A stretch of DNA of 64,000 nucleotides from Rhodospira trueperi (GCF_900101965.1 NZ_FNAP01000013.1:1-64000); one strand, 5' to 3'; counted from the first letter of the stretch, positions 47,637-57,613 are shown. Numbers and translations: made by a program. The notes: generated by a model not told the origin, from the sequence alone.

Positions 47637-48713
47637 ATGAACTGGCTGTCCGAATACGTCCGCCCCAAGTTCCGTAACCTCGTCGGCAGTCCGCGCGAGG
47701 TGCCCGACAACCTGTGGCACAAGTGCCCCGCCTGCGGGCACATGATCTTCCACAAGGAACTCGACAAAGCCCGCCGGGTCTGCCTGCAGTGCGGCCATCA
47801 CATGCGTCTGCCGGTCAAGCACCGGCTGGCGATGCTGTTCGACGACGGCGTCTATGACCGCGAGCCGCTGCCCAAGGTGCCAGCGGACCCCCTGAAGTTC
47901 CGCGACGTCAAAAGCTATTCAAGCCGCCTGAAGGACGCCCAGGCGAAAAACGGCGAGACGGATGCGCTGATCGTCGCCAAGGGGCCGATCGAGGGGCAGA
48001 CGACGGTGCTGGCCGCCTTCGACTTCGACTTCATGGGGGGGTCGATGGGCATGGCCGTCGGCGAGGGCTTCGTGGTCGCCGCCGAACTGGCCGTGAAGCA
48101 TCGCGCGCCCCTGGTGGCCATTCCGTCGTCGGGCGGTGCCCGAATGCAGGAGGGCATCCTGTCGTTGATGCAGATGGCCCGGGTGACCGTGGCCGTCGAC
48201 ATGGTCAAGGACGCCGGCCTGCCCTACATCGTCGTGCTGACCGATCCCACAACCGGCGGGGTGACCGCCTCGCTGGCCATGCTGGGCGACATCGCCATGG
48301 CGGAGCCGGGGGCGATCATCGGCTTCGCCGGTGCCCGGGTCATCGAACAGACCATTCATGAGAAACTGCCCAAGGGCTTCCAGCGCTCGGAATACCTGCT
48401 GGAACACGGCATGGTGGACATGGTGGTGCCGCGCGATGCCCTCAAGGGGACGCTGGCGCGGGTCATCCGGCTGCTGACGGTCCCGACCATGCCTTATGAG
48501 CAGACCAACCTGCCGGTGGTCGCGGATGCGTCCCATGTCGAGGGGCACCGCGAGACCGAACCCACCGGGCCGGTGGACGAGTCCGATGATCCGCATCCCG
48601 ACGTCGAGGAGCTGCCGCCCCTCGCCGAGCCGCCCAAACGCAAGGGCGTGCGCAAGAGCGAGGACGACAGCGTCGCTGCGTCCACGGCGGCCGACCGCGC
48701 CCCGGAGTCGTGA
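47637..48713 (+). CDS. accD: acetyl-CoA carboxylase carboxyltransferase subunit beta
   Basis: A 358-residue beta subunit of the carboxyltransferase for malonyl-CoA synthesis. The zinc ribbon (CPACG and [10 protein letters not shown], about 30-57) and the crotonase-fold core ([33 protein letters not shown]) are intact. Beyond about residue 295 there is an acidic, low-complexity tail of about 60 residues ([12 protein letters not shown] onward) longer than in E. coli. It follows trpA, a frequent alphaproteobacterial order; folC, which often follows, is replaced here by convergent pyrE. Confidence 0.97.
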   Translation: MNWLSEYVRPKFRNLVGSPREVPDNLWHKCPACGHMIFHKELDKARRVCLQCGHHMRLPVKHRLAMLFDDGVYDREPLPKVPADPLKFRDVKSYSSRLKDAQAKNGETDALIVAKGPIEGQTTVLAAFDFDFMGGSMGMAVGEGFVVAAELAVKHRAPLVAIPSSGGARMQEGILSLMQMARVTVAVDMVKDAGLPYIVVLTDPTTGGVTASLAMLGDIAMAEPGAIIGFAGARVIEQTIHEKLPKGFQRSEYLLEHGMVDMVVPRDALKGTLARVIRLLTVPTMPYEQTNLPVVADASHVEGHRETEPTGPVDESDDPHPDVEELPPLAEPPKRKGVRKSEDDSVAASTAADRAPES

Positions 48714-48750
48714 TCGCGTCCCTGCGCTTCCCCGCGTCGGGGACGCGGGC

Positions 48751-49446
48751 CTAAGCCTCGCGTCCGCCCCGGGCGGCCGACCATCCGATGGGATCCTGCA
48801 GGAAGGCGCGCACGCCCGCGATGGCCTCGGGCGCGAAGGCCTCCTGTGCCTCGGCCTCCTGCAGCACGTCCCACCACGTGGCCAGGAAGTGCAGCTTGAT
48901 GCCGGCGGCCTCCAGGTCGTCCAGGGCGCCCGGAAACACCCCGTAGAAGAACACGACGAAGGCGTGCCGCACGTCTGCCCCGGCGGCGCGCAGGGCGTCA
49001 CAGAACACCAGCTTGGAACCGCCGTCGGTGGCCAGGTCCTCCACCAGCAGCACTCGCGCGCCTTCTTCGAACGTGCCCTCGATCTGTGCCATGCGGCCGA
49101 AGCCCTTGGGCTTCTTGCGCACGTACAGCATGGGCAGGGCGAGCGCGTCGGCCAGCCACGCGGCGTAGGGAATCCCCGCCGTCTCGCCGCCGGCCACGGC
49201 GTCGAAGGCCTCCAGGCCCGCGCCCCGCTCCAGCGTGTCCTGGGCCAGACCGATCAGCCGCCGCCGCGCGCGCGGAAACGAGATCAGCCGCCGACAGTCG
49301 ATATAGACCGGGCTGGCCCAGCCGGCCGTGAGCGTGTACGGCTCCTCCGGCCGGAAGTTGACGGCGCGGGTCTCCAGCAGGATGCGGGCGACCAAGCGGC
49401 CGGCATCGGGATCATGCGAGTCGGCGGCGGCGGGATTGTGGGTCAT
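48751..49446 (-). CDS. pyrE: orotate phosphoribosyltransferase
   Basis: A 231-residue enzyme that turns orotate and PRPP into orotidine 5'-phosphate in pyrimidine synthesis. The PRPP motif is VLLVEDLATDGGSK (about 132-145), and substrate regions are WASPVYIDCRRL and VAGGETAGIPYA. The C-terminal extension after about 205 is characteristic of the alphaproteobacterial form. It converges with accD, 37 bases apart. The start at 49446 has CGGAGACC as a ribosome site. Confidence 0.95.
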   Translation of the reverse strand: MTHNPAAADSHDPDAGRLVARILLETRAVNFRPEEPYTLTAGWASPVYIDCRRLISFPRARRRLIGLAQDTLERGAGLEAFDAVAGGETAGIPYAAWLADALALPMLYVRKKPKGFGRMAQIEGTFEEGARVLLVEDLATDGGSKLVFCDALRAAGADVRHAFVVFFYGVFPGALDDLEAAGIKLHFLATWWDVLQEAEAQEAFAPEAIAGVRAFLQDPIGWSAARGGREA

Positions 49447-49587
49447 CGGCGGGGTCTCCGGACAGGGGACGGACGGGCGGGATTTCTCCTTCGTTCCGGC
49501 CTTCTGTAGCGGCTATAAGGGGACCCCGCAATCGTCCGGCACCGTTCCAGGCCCGGCGCCGACTCACGTGATCCCAGGGAGAGCCGC

Positions 49588-50373
49588 ATGCAGCCCGACG
49601 CCATCCTCACCAGCCGTGATGAATCCGGCCTTGTGGCCACCGTGACCCTGAACAAGCCGGACAAGCTGAACGCGCTCGACCTGCCCATGTGGCGGGGGCT
49701 GGCGGAGGCGTTCGAGGACCTCTCAGAGGACGAGAGCCTGCGCTGCGTGGTGCTACAGGGGGCCGGCAAGGCCTTCGCCGCCGGGGCCGACATCGGCGAG
49801 TTCGACACCGTGCGCGCCACCGCCCAACAGGCCAAGGAGTATGATGTGACCATGCGTCGCGCGCTGCGGTCGGTGCGCGAGTGCCCCGCCCCCGTGGTGG
49901 CGCGCATTGACGGCGCGTGTGTCGGCGGCGGGCTGGAACTGGCCTGCATGGCGGATCTGCGGGTTGCCTCCACGCGGTCGAAATTCGGCGTGCCCATTTC
50001 GCGTATTTCCGTGGTCATGGCCTACCCGGAGATCGAGGCCATTCAGCGGCTCATCGGGGCCGCGCGCACGGCCGAGATCCTGCTGGAGGGCAAGATCCAT
50101 GACGCCGACTGGGCCTATCACGCCGGCCTGATCAACTACGCGGTGGAACCGGACGCGCTCGACAAGACCCTCTCCGGGGTGGTCGAGCGGATCGGCCTGG
50201 GCGCGCCCCTGGCGGCGCGCTGGCACAAACGGTTCGTGCGCCGTCTGGTCACGCCGCATCCGGTCACCGACAGTGAACTCGACGAGTGCTATGACTTCCT
50301 GTCCACGGGCGACTACGTGGAAGGCGTGTCCGCCTTCAAGGACAAGCGCAAGCCGGCCTTCAAGGCGAAATAG
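49588..50373 (+). CDS. enoyl-CoA hydratase/isomerase (crotonase) family protein
   Basis: A 261-residue crotonase-fold protein. The acyl-CoA and oxyanion-hole segments are intact: GAGKAFAAGADI and CVGGGLELACMADL. Of the two catalytic Glu of rat hydratase, the one equivalent to Glu164 is present (RTAEILLEG) but the Glu144 position reads Ile (FGVPISRIS). Hydratase activity is therefore doubtful, while isomerase, hydrolase or decarboxylase roles remain possible. It starts after AGGGAGAG. A SAM methyltransferase gene follows after six bases. Confidence 0.88.
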   Translation: MQPDAILTSRDESGLVATVTLNKPDKLNALDLPMWRGLAEAFEDLSEDESLRCVVLQGAGKAFAAGADIGEFDTVRATAQQAKEYDVTMRRALRSVRECPAPVVARIDGACVGGGLELACMADLRVASTRSKFGVPISRISVVMAYPEIEAIQRLIGAARTAEILLEGKIHDADWAYHAGLINYAVEPDALDKTLSGVVERIGLGAPLAARWHKRFVRRLVTPHPVTDSELDECYDFLSTGDYVEGVSAFKDKRKPAFKAK

Positions 50374-50379
50374 CGGACC

Positions 50380-50985
50380 GTGGCGGGGTTCGGCGAGACG
50401 GCCCTGCTGACGGCGGGGCTGATCGCCGTGGCTGTGGTCGTTGTCTACACCTTGCGGCTGGGTGCGCCGCCGTGGCCGTCGTCGCCCCGCGCGCGGCGCG
50501 TCCTGCTTGAGGCGGTGCCGACTGAGTCGGCCATCGACGGCGAGATTCTGGAACTGGGGTGCGGCTGGGGCGGGCTGGCGCTGGCGCTGGCGGCGCGGTA
50601 TCCGGATCGCCGCGTGCTGGGTGTGGAGCTTTCGCCCGTTCCCTGGGCGGTGGCGCGCCTGCGGGCGTTGGCCGGGCGGGTCGGCAATCTGGAGATCCAG
50701 CGGGCCGACCTGCACAGGGTGGACTTGTCGGGGGCCGGCCTGATCGTCTGCTATCTGAATCGCGACGCCATGAGCCGTCTGGCCGAGCGCGCGGCAACCG
50801 AGGCAAGACCCGGAACCTGGATCGTGTCCAATACCTTCGGCCTGGGGGACGGGCGGCCCGTTGCGCGGCGTTTCGTTGGGGATCTGTACCGAACCGAGAT
50901 TCTCGTCTACCGTATTGGCGAGGATAGCGACGGGATCTCCGATGATGCAACGGGACCGCGATTCGCTCACACGCGAGATTGTTGA
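50380..50985 (+). CDS. membrane-anchored class I SAM-dependent methyltransferase
   Basis: A 201-residue protein with an N-terminal membrane span (about 8-24, LLTAGLIAVAVVVVYTL) followed by a Rossmann methyltransferase core. Motif I is EILELGCGWGGLALALA (about 55-70) and the acidic residue of motif II is in GVELSP. It resembles class I methyltransferases with a short cytosolic domain; the substrate is unknown. The start is GTG, six bases after the crotonase stop, with no strong ribosome site, so translation may be coupled. Its end overlaps the YkgJ-type gene by 44 bases. Confidence 0.8.
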   Translation: MAGFGETALLTAGLIAVAVVVVYTLRLGAPPWPSSPRARRVLLEAVPTESAIDGEILELGCGWGGLALALAARYPDRRVLGVELSPVPWAVARLRALAGRVGNLEIQRADLHRVDLSGAGLIVCYLNRDAMSRLAERAATEARPGTWIVSNTFGLGDGRPVARRFVGDLYRTEILVYRIGEDSDGISDDATGPRFAHTRDC

Positions 50986-51625
50986 GGGTGTCGCCGGGGC
51001 GACGGCCGGGGCGCTGTCCGGTCGGCCCTCCGTGGCCGTGCTGTCGACGTTGCTTGGCGAGGTCTGGACCATCGCCGAGGACGTGACCCGCCGCAACGAA
51101 GCGGTTGCGCCTCCGTCTCGCCCCATTGCCTGCAAGGCCGGATGCACGATGTGCTGTCATTCGCGCTGGATCCTGGTGACCGCGCCCGAGGTGCTGGTGA
51201 CGGCGGACGCGGTGCGAGAACGGCCCGAGCACGCCGACATGCTGGCCCGCGCCGAGGCGGCGGCGGCGCCCGATGTCGACGTTGTGCGTGTCCCGTGCGC
51301 GGTGCTGGACGGGGCCGGGATGTGCTCAGCCTACGCGTCGCGCCCCCTGAAGTGCCGGGGGTACACATCGCTGGATGTAAGGGCCTGCGAGGCCAAACTG
51401 ACCGTCAACCCGGAGGCGGAGGTGCCCGTCTACTATCCCCGGTACGCCATTTATGACGCCATGCAGGCGGGCGTGCTGAAGGGTGTGGAGGCGGCCGGCT
51501 ATCGATCCGAACGTCTGGACCTGCGCGGCGCGCTGGTCCGGGCGCTGGCCACGCCGGACGCGACGGCGCGGTGGCTGTCCGGGGAGGATGTATTCGCGGG
51601 CCTCCGCATGCCACGGGATGTGTGA
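50942..51625 (+). CDS. YkgJ-family cysteine-cluster protein
   Basis: A 227-residue protein with the YkgJ-type cysteine cluster: CKAGCTMCC (about 61-69), PCAV, CSAY, CRGY and DVRACEAK. Such clusters are thought to bind zinc or iron-sulfur and the family has no firm function. The N-terminal 50 residues are helical and lack motifs. The ATG at 50942 lies inside the methyltransferase gene and gives a 44-base overlap; the next ATG directly follows. Co-translation with the methyltransferase suggests that the two act together. Confidence 0.84.
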   Translation: MMQRDRDSLTREIVEGVAGATAGALSGRPSVAVLSTLLGEVWTIAEDVTRRNEAVAPPSRPIACKAGCTMCCHSRWILVTAPEVLVTADAVRERPEHADMLARAEAAAAPDVDVVRVPCAVLDGAGMCSAYASRPLKCRGYTSLDVRACEAKLTVNPEAEVPVYYPRYAIYDAMQAGVLKGVEAAGYRSERLDLRGALVRALATPDATARWLSGEDVFAGLRMPRDV

Positions 51626-51675
51626 CGGGCGAGGCATGGGCGGGGGGGCGACCAACGCGATCGGAGACAATGGGT

Positions 51676-51733
51676 AGGGCGGATTCGGCCCCGCCCGTTT
51701 CCCGAAGGGGAACGCGGCGGGGCCAATCCGCCG
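51676..51733. repeat. palindromic hairpin element
   Basis: AGGGCGGATTCGGCCCCGCC (51676-51695) pairs with GGCGGGGCCAATCCGCC (51715-51731) with one or two mismatches around a loop containing its own GTTTCCC/GGGGAAC stem. It is downstream of the YkgJ-type gene and may end its transcript. Confidence 0.7.
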
Positions 51734-51751
51734 CTGGGGACGCCGCCGAAC

Positions 51752-51779
51752 GCGGCTTGCGCCCGCGGCGTGAAGCCGC
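51752..51779. repeat. short inverted repeat
   Basis: GCGGCTT (51752-51758) and AAGCCGC (51773-51779) surround GCGCCCGCGGCGTG. With the larger hairpin just before it, it fills the gap before the AT-rich islet. Confidence 0.5.
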
Positions 51780-51894
51780 CCATACGGGCTCGACGTTACG
51801 CAGCGAAGCCACATGTGCCCGCTATGGTGGCGAAACAGGCAGTGGCACCTTGAGAACGATGATGTTTTGGCTGAGAAAAAACACCTAAACAGCA

Positions 51895-52942
51895 TTATTC
51901 GGCCGAATCCAGAGGTGGCGTGACGTCAGGAAACGACAAGGTCAGGCCATAAGTGGCCAAACCGTCGCGGAGCATCAACGCATAATCTCGATCCAGTTCT
52001 TTGCTAACTACTTTAAATAGCTCGGCTCCAACAAAGGAAAAATAAAATAATTTTGGCATAATTGCCAAATTATTCTTTTCGTAATCGGGATTCTGTTCAA
52101 TAAAAACGACATTCCTCCCCATATTGAACTTCTTTTTTTTCAGAATACTGCTCCGGGTTTACAATATATATGCCAGTTTGTCCAACTAATCCATGTGTTT
52201 GAAGGCGCAAAATAAGATCATCTTTTATAGATTTACATCTGTCGGAGCCGAGGCTTGAGTATATGACCATCACTTCTCCCTGAGAATTTACCAGCGCACA
52301 ATTGCAAATATAATCAAATAATGACGCTGTCTTCTGATCCAAGACTGAAAGCGCCTGTATGGTAAGCGGTGAAAAAGTACCGGGGCGCGAAACTTCTCCC
52401 GCGAGAATTCTTCCTAAAATTAATTGAATATCTTCATTTGACTTAATAGAGGCAACCTGATTAAATTGGGTAAGCCAATCTTCATCCAGCTCCTCTGCAT
52501 GACTAACTGCGGCACTTTTTTCATTCTTCTGACCTCCTTCAAAGCCAAGCCGCATGGCTTCGCAGGCATGATAGGCGACCGCTTCTCTATTTATTTGGCT
52601 CGCGACAAGATGATTTGCATGATACTCCAAGGCACGGTCAACTATTTCAGGGTCCGACGTCGCCTTGTTAGCCGCGCCGCGACCTGCAGCAGCCATGATG
52701 AGCTCATGATTCCTCGTGCGAGATCGAATTCTGGCTGCCTTATCCTCCAGCCAAGCGGCTGGGACATCGGCACAGCCGGTAATCAGGCTACTCAATGCCT
52801 TGAAAATCGAACGCTTAATCGGCGCCGGAATGCCATCCAGCCCATCCAGAGCATCGGTCAATGATTCCGGCAGGTTGGTAGCTTCGTCGTCCGAAGGCTC
52901 CATGAACGGGCTCACTCTCGCAATTATTGACAGCGCATCCAT
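51895..52942 (-). pseudogene. DUF2806-like gene, frameshifted at an A8 tract
   Basis: An AT-rich gene (below 50% G+C by eye, against about two thirds around it). The first part (52942-52097) encodes 281 residues; the conserved block SNEDIQLILGRILAGEVSRP followed by FSPLTIQALSVLD and FDYICNCAL resembles DUF2806 proteins. It stops after SEKKEV plus a short out-of-frame tail. The rest continues in another frame (52122-51895: NVVFIEQNPDYEKNN, FVGAELFKVVSKELD). Removing one A from the A8 run at 52133-52140 joins both into about 348 residues, the expected length. It may be a real frameshift, a sequencing error or a slippage site. DUF2806 function is not known to me; base composition suggests acquisition by transfer. 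Confidence 0.72.
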
Positions 52943-52992
52943 TCACAGTAGCGCGAAAACTAGCGTCCCGAAAACGGGTTTCTTCGCTCAGG

Positions 52993-55188
52993 CTACGCCC
53001 CCATCACCCCTGGCAACCAGCCTTCATGGGCCGCGCGCAGGTCGGACAGCGCCACCTCCGCCCCGCCCAGGGTGATCGCGGCGTCCGGGCCGGTGCCGCC
53101 CGTGTCGCCGATATGCCGCGCCAGCGTGCCCAGCTCGGCCAGCAGCCCCGTTACCCCCTCGGCCGGCACGGTGACCACATACCGCCCCTGGTCCTCGCCG
53201 AACAAGGCCGCCGCCGACGGCGCGGCGAGCGTCAGGGCCGCGCCCATGTCCCCCGCCAGCGCCATTTCGGCCACCGCGACCAGCAGGCCGCCGTCGGAGA
53301 CATCGTGGCACGCGCTCACGCGCCCCGCCTGGATCAGCCCGCGCACCACGTCGCCGACGTGGCGTTCGTGCTCCAGGTCCACCGGCGGCGGCGCGCCCTC
53401 TTCCCGGCCGCACAGCTCGCGCAGGTACAGGCTCTGGCCCAGCCAGCCGCTCTCGCGTGTGTCCGGCCGCTCGCCGATCACCACGATGGCCTCGCCCGGC
53501 GCTTTGAAGGTCACCGTGGCCATGCGGTCCAGGTCGTCGATCACGCCCACCCCACCGATGGTCGGCGTGGGCGGAATGGCGCGGCCCTCGGTCTCGTTGT
53601 AGAGGCTGACGTTGCCCGACACGACCGGGAAGTCGAGCGCCCGGCAGGCCTCGGCCAGCCCCTGGCAGGCGCCGACGAACTGGCCCATGATCAGCGGCTT
53701 TTCCGGGTTGCCGAAGTTCATGTTGTCGGTGACGGCCAACGGCCGCGCACCGGCGGCGGTGAGGTTCCGCCACGCTTCGGCCACCGCCTGCCGCCCGCCC
53801 ATCACGGGGTCGGCGCGGACATAGCGCGGCGTGCAGTCGGTGGTCATGGCCAGCCCGCGCTCGGAGCCATGAATCCGCACCACCGCCGCGTCGCCGCCCG
53901 GGCGCTGCACCGTGTCGCCCATGACCATGTGGTCGTACTGCTCCCAGATCCAGCGGCGGCTGGCGAGGTCGGGCGAGCCCATCAGGGCCGGCAGGGCTTC
54001 GGTCCACGGCACCTCGGGCACGTCGGCGGCGTCCACCACGGGCGCGGGCGGGGTCGGCTCCCACGGACGGTCGTATTCGGGCGCGGCCTCGGCCAGCGGG
54101 TCGATGGGCAGGTCGGCCACCGTCTCGCCGTTCCAGGTGAGCACCATGCGCCCGGTGTCGGTCAGGTGCCCGATGACGGCGAAATCCAGGCCCCACTTGC
54201 GGAAGATGGCCTCGGCCACCGGCTCCTTGCCCGGTTCCAGGACCATCAACATGCGCTCCTGGCTTTCCGAGAGCATCAACTCATAGGGCGTCATGCCCTC
54301 TTCGCGCATGGGCACGCGGTCGAGCGTCAGTTCCACGCCCAGGCCGCCCTTGGAGGCCATCTCGAACGACGACGAGGTCAAACCGGCCGCGCCCATGTCC
54401 TGGATGGCGACGATGACGTCGGTGGCCATCAGTTCCAGGCAGGCCTCGATGAGGAGTTTTTCCGTGAACGGGTCGCCGACCTGGACCGTGGGGCGCTTCT
54501 CCTCCGAATCGGCGTTGAACTCCGCGGACGCCATGGTGGCGCCGTGGATGCCGTCACGCCCGGTCTTGGAGCCGACGTAGACCACCGGATTCCCGACGCC
54601 GCTGGCCTTGGAATAGAAGATGCGGTCGGCGGGCGCGATGCCGACCGTCATGGCGTTGACCAGGATGTTGCCGTTGTAGTCGGGGTGGAAGTTCACCTCG
54701 CCGCCTACGGTCGGCACACCGACACAGTTGCCGTAGCCGCCGATGCCGGCCACCACGCCGCTGATCAGGTGGCGCGTCTTCGGGTGGTCCGGCGCGCCGA
54801 AGCGCAGCGCGTTCAGGTTGGCCACAGGGCGGGCGCCCATGGTGAAGACGTCGCGCAGGATGCCGCCGACCCCGGTCGCCGCGCCCTGATAGGGCTCGAT
54901 GAAGCTGGGGTGGTTGTGGCTTTCCATCTTGAAGACGGCGGTCAGGTCGTCGCCGATGTCGATGACGCCAGCGTTCTCGCCCGGCCCCTGGATCACCCAG
55001 GGCGCGGACGTGGGCAGCGTCTTCAGCCACTTCTTGGAGGATTTGTAGGAGCAGTGCTCCGACCACATGACCGAGAAGATGCCCAACTCGGTGAGGTTCG
55101 GCGCCCGGCCCAAGATGTCCAGGACGCGCTGGTATTCCTCGGCGGTCAGGCCGTGCTCGGCGATAATGTTGGGGGTGATCGTGGTCAC
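52993..55188 (-). CDS. purL: phosphoribosylformylglycinamidine synthase subunit PurL
   Basis: A 731-residue small-type PurL. It forms FGAM from FGAR, with ammonia delivered from glutamine by PurQ and the bridge PurS. Segments include [17 protein letters not shown] at the N terminus, [20 protein letters not shown] (ATP/metal), [17 protein letters not shown] and [16 protein letters not shown]. The two halves are repeats of the same AIR synthase fold. Its ATG overlaps the purQ stop by 4 bases. On the minus strand the order is purC, purS, purQ, purL, the last three tightly joined. Confidence 0.97.
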   Translation of the reverse strand: MTTITPNIIAEHGLTAEEYQRVLDILGRAPNLTELGIFSVMWSEHCSYKSSKKWLKTLPTSAPWVIQGPGENAGVIDIGDDLTAVFKMESHNHPSFIEPYQGAATGVGGILRDVFTMGARPVANLNALRFGAPDHPKTRHLISGVVAGIGGYGNCVGVPTVGGEVNFHPDYNGNILVNAMTVGIAPADRIFYSKASGVGNPVVYVGSKTGRDGIHGATMASAEFNADSEEKRPTVQVGDPFTEKLLIEACLELMATDVIVAIQDMGAAGLTSSSFEMASKGGLGVELTLDRVPMREEGMTPYELMLSESQERMLMVLEPGKEPVAEAIFRKWGLDFAVIGHLTDTGRMVLTWNGETVADLPIDPLAEAAPEYDRPWEPTPPAPVVDAADVPEVPWTEALPALMGSPDLASRRWIWEQYDHMVMGDTVQRPGGDAAVVRIHGSERGLAMTTDCTPRYVRADPVMGGRQAVAEAWRNLTAAGARPLAVTDNMNFGNPEKPLIMGQFVGACQGLAEACRALDFPVVSGNVSLYNETEGRAIPPTPTIGGVGVIDDLDRMATVTFKAPGEAIVVIGERPDTRESGWLGQSLYLRELCGREEGAPPPVDLEHERHVGDVVRGLIQAGRVSACHDVSDGGLLVAVAEMALAGDMGAALTLAAPSAAALFGEDQGRYVVTVPAEGVTGLLAELGTLARHIGDTGGTGPDAAITLGGAEVALSDLRAAHEGWLPGVMGA

Positions 55189-55877
55189 GACAGCGCCTCC
55201 AGCAGCGAGGCGAACAGGGGCCGGCCGTCGGTGCCGCCCAGGCGTGGGTCGGCCAGCCGTTCCGGGTGGGGCATCAGGCCCAGCACGGTGCGCTCCTCCG
55301 ACAGGATGCCGGCGATGTTGTCCAGCGAGCCGTTGGGGTTGGCGTCCTCCGTCACCTTACCGGCCGGGTCGCAGTAGCGGAAGACGACGCGGTCCTCGTC
55401 CTCCAGCGCGCACTGGGTGGCCAGATCGGCGACATAGTTGCCGTCGTGATGTGCGATGGGGATGCGGATGACCTGCCCGGGCGCGTAGTGGCCGGTGAAG
55501 AGGGTGTCCGTGGTTTCGACCCGCAGGTGGACGTCCTTGCAGAGGAACCGCAGGTCGCGGTTGCGCATCAGGGCGCCGGGCAACAGGCCAGTCTCGCACA
55601 ACACCTGGAAGCCGTTGCAGATGCCCAGCACGGCGACGCCGCGTTCGGCGGCCTTGCGCACTCCCGTCATGGCGGCGGCGTGGGCGGCCATGGCGCCGCA
55701 GCGCAGGTAGTCACCGTAGGAGAACCCGCCGGGGACGACGACCAGGTCCAGGTCCTCGGGCAGGGCGGGGTCAGCGTGCCAGTGCATGACAGGCGGGCGG
55801 CCGGTGGTCTGCTCCAGGCTGACCGCCACGTCGCGGTCGCAGTTGGAGCCGGGAAAGACGATGACGGCGGACTTCAC
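55185..55877 (-). CDS. purQ: phosphoribosylformylglycinamidine synthase subunit PurQ
   Basis: A 230-residue class I glutamine amidotransferase subunit that supplies ammonia to PurL. The nucleophile Cys is in [11 protein letters not shown] (about residue 88) and the partner His in GLMPHPERL near 208. It starts at GTG ([16 protein letters not shown]) in a 4-base overlap with purS, after GAGGTGG. A frame extending 19 codons upstream would overlap purS further and is not used. Confidence 0.96.
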   Translation of the reverse strand: MKSAVIVFPGSNCDRDVAVSLEQTTGRPPVMHWHADPALPEDLDLVVVPGGFSYGDYLRCGAMAAHAAAMTGVRKAAERGVAVLGICNGFQVLCETGLLPGALMRNRDLRFLCKDVHLRVETTDTLFTGHYAPGQVIRIPIAHHDGNYVADLATQCALEDEDRVVFRYCDPAGKVTEDANPNGSLDNIAGILSEERTVLGLMPHPERLADPRLGGTDGRPLFASLLEALS

Positions 55878-56116
55878 GGGTCCACCTCGATCCGGTAGGT
55901 CTCGATCACGGTGTTGGCCAGCAGTTGGCGGCACATGTCGTCCACGCGGGCGCGCGCGGCCTCGGCGTCGGTGTCGTCCAGGTCGAGGTCGATCACCTTG
56001 CCCTGACGGGCCTCCTTCACGCCGTCGAACCCCAGCGAGTGGAGCGCATTGGCGATGGCCTTGCCCTGTGGGTCGAGCACGCCGGGCTTCAGGGTGACAT
56101 GAACGCGGGCCTTCAC
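55874..56116 (-). CDS. purS: phosphoribosylformylglycinamidine synthase subunit PurS
   Basis: An 80-residue PurS that bridges PurL and PurQ in the FGAM synthase complex. It has the usual MKARVHVTLKPGVLDPQGKA start and ends [12 protein letters not shown]. It begins at GTG with GGAGGACC upstream. It is joined to purQ by a GTGA overlap. It lies downstream of purC, separated by 152 bases that carry palindromic elements. Confidence 0.95.
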   Translation of the reverse strand: MKARVHVTLKPGVLDPQGKAIANALHSLGFDGVKEARQGKVIDLDLDDTDAEAARARVDDMCRQLLANTVIETYRIEVDP

Positions 56117-56223
56117 GGGCTGGGTCCTCCGGTCATTACAATGGTGGCGGCGCCGACGCGGGATTCCAGAGCGCTTGGCGTGCGTTCTGAATCACGCAAG
56201 GCGCCTTCATGATTTAATATCTG

Positions 56224-56268
56224 AGCAAATCGTCGTCGCGATCCGTTCCGGATCGCTCGGGATTTGCT
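56224..56268 (-). repeat. nested hairpin element between purC and purS
   Basis: Outer arms AGCAAATC (56224-56231) and GATTTGCT (56261-56268) enclose a perfect inner hairpin GCGATCCG/CGGATCGC (56238-56256). It abuts the purC stop codon (56269). It resembles dispersed palindromic units; it may end or process the purC transcript and set the level of purSQL. Confidence 0.7.
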
Positions 56269-57039
56269 CTACTGCAACACCGCCGGACCCTGCATGTCGC
56301 GGGGGCCGCCCTCGGGCAGGATGCCGAGTCGGCGGGCGACCTCCTGATAGGCCTGCTCGACGCCGCCCATGTCGCGGCGGAAGCGGTCCTTGTCCAGGCG
56401 TTCGTTGGTCTTGACGTCCCACAGTCGGCAGTTGTCGGGGCTGATCTCGTCGGCCAGCACCAGGTGCATCTCGTCGGTCTGGTCGTCATAGACGCGACCG
56501 AACTCCAGCTTGAAGTCCACCAGCTTCAGCCCGATGCCCAGGAACAGGCCCGACAGGTAGTCGTTGACCCGCAGCGACAGGCTCATCATTTCGTCCAGGT
56601 CCTGGATGGTGGCCCAGCCGAAGGCGGTGATGTGCTCCTCGGTGACCATCGGGTCGTTCAGATCGTCGCTCTTGTAGTAGTACTCGACGATGGAGCGCGG
56701 CAGCACCGTGCCCTCCTGGATGCCGAAGCGCTTGGACAGCGAGCCGGCGGCGATGTTGCGCACCACGACCTCGATGGGGATGATCTCCACCTCGCGCACC
56801 AACTGCTCGCGCATGTTCAGGCGGCGGATGAAGTGCGTCGGCACGCCGATGTCGCCCAGACGCTGCATCAGGAACTCGCTGATGCGGTTGTTCAGCACCC
56901 CCTTGCCGGTGATGGTGCCCTTCTTCTGATTGTTGAAGGCGGTGGCGTCGTCCTTGAAGTACTGCACCAGGGTGCCCGGTTCGGGACCCTCGAACAGGAC
57001 CTTGGCCTTGCCTTCATAGATTTGTCTGCGTCGGGCCAT
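56269..57039 (-). CDS. purC: phosphoribosylaminoimidazolesuccinocarboxamide synthase
   Basis: A 256-residue SAICAR synthetase that joins aspartate to CAIR with ATP in purine synthesis. It starts [18 protein letters not shown]; the ATP site is in [12 protein letters not shown] and the conserved metal and substrate parts are [24 protein letters not shown] and LVDFKLEFG. The ATG at 57039 matches the family start; another ATG at 57045 adds two residues. An Arg-rich open frame of 100 codons before that is non-coding. It heads purC-purS-purQ-purL. Confidence 0.96.
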   Translation of the reverse strand: MARRRQIYEGKAKVLFEGPEPGTLVQYFKDDATAFNNQKKGTITGKGVLNNRISEFLMQRLGDIGVPTHFIRRLNMREQLVREVEIIPIEVVVRNIAAGSLSKRFGIQEGTVLPRSIVEYYYKSDDLNDPMVTEEHITAFGWATIQDLDEMMSLSLRVNDYLSGLFLGIGLKLVDFKLEFGRVYDDQTDEMHLVLADEISPDNCRLWDVKTNERLDKDRFRRDMGGVEQAYQEVARRLGILPEGGPRDMQGPAVLQ

Positions 57040-57181
57040 CAGCATCGTCTTGCGGGTTGGGGGCGGAAAACAGGAGCAAGCGCCCGCCACCGGACGGCGA
57101 CGGGCGCGACAGCCGCACCATAGCGCGGGGCGGTCTTCGTTGAAAGGCGGATATTTGAGGGCGATCCGCCGGACACCCGCT

Positions 57182-57568
57182 TCAGCTCGCGGCCGCCTGG
57201 GGTTCCGCGGTGTCCGGCTCCTTCGGCGGGACATCGTCCGCGCCTTTTGCCGGCGCGGGGGGCGCGGCCTTCTTTTTTTTCCGGGCCTTGGATCCGGCCA
57301 CCTCGTCCGGCGCCGGCGTGGTTCCCGCGTCCGGTTCGGGCGGCACACCCTCGGCGCCGATGGCCGGGCCGTGATAGTCCGTCACACCCTGCGCCAGCGC
57401 GAAACAGGCCAGCCGCACCGCCTTCGGAATGTCGATGACGTCGCCGTCACGCTCGCCCTTTTCGTAATACTGGACGACGCGGCGCTTCAGGCCCAGGGCC
57501 TCCGCCGCCTCTTTTTGCGACATGCGCATGACGCCCTTGCGCCAGTGCTTGAAGTCCTTGGGTGTCAC
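57182..57568 (-). CDS. XRE-type helix-turn-helix protein
   Basis: A 128-residue DNA-binding protein. The HTH is in about residues 16-45 ([20 protein letters not shown]), followed by [20 protein letters not shown]. After about residue 70 the protein is a low-complexity tail of Pro, Ala and a KARKKKKAA basic cluster. The start is placed at GTG 57568 after AGAGAGGA because [11 protein letters not shown] matches the expected N terminus; the ribosome-site spacing is short. An ATG at 57604 is open too. A palindrome upstream may be its own operator. It lies between purC and the NRDE gene on the minus strand. Confidence 0.8.
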   Translation of the reverse strand: MTPKDFKHWRKGVMRMSQKEAAEALGLKRRVVQYYEKGERDGDVIDIPKAVRLACFALAQGVTDYHGPAIGAEGVPPEPDAGTTPAPDEVAGSKARKKKKAAPPAPAKGADDVPPKEPDTAEPQAAAS

Positions 57569-57613
57569 GGTCCTCTCTCGCGCAGCATGGCTGCCATCAG
57601 CCATTCATTCTGC

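Noticed and set aside
52927-55377. 816-residue plus-strand frame opposite purL
   Set aside because: Antisense shadow: His/Gly/Arg-rich, with no domain, over a fully conserved PurL.
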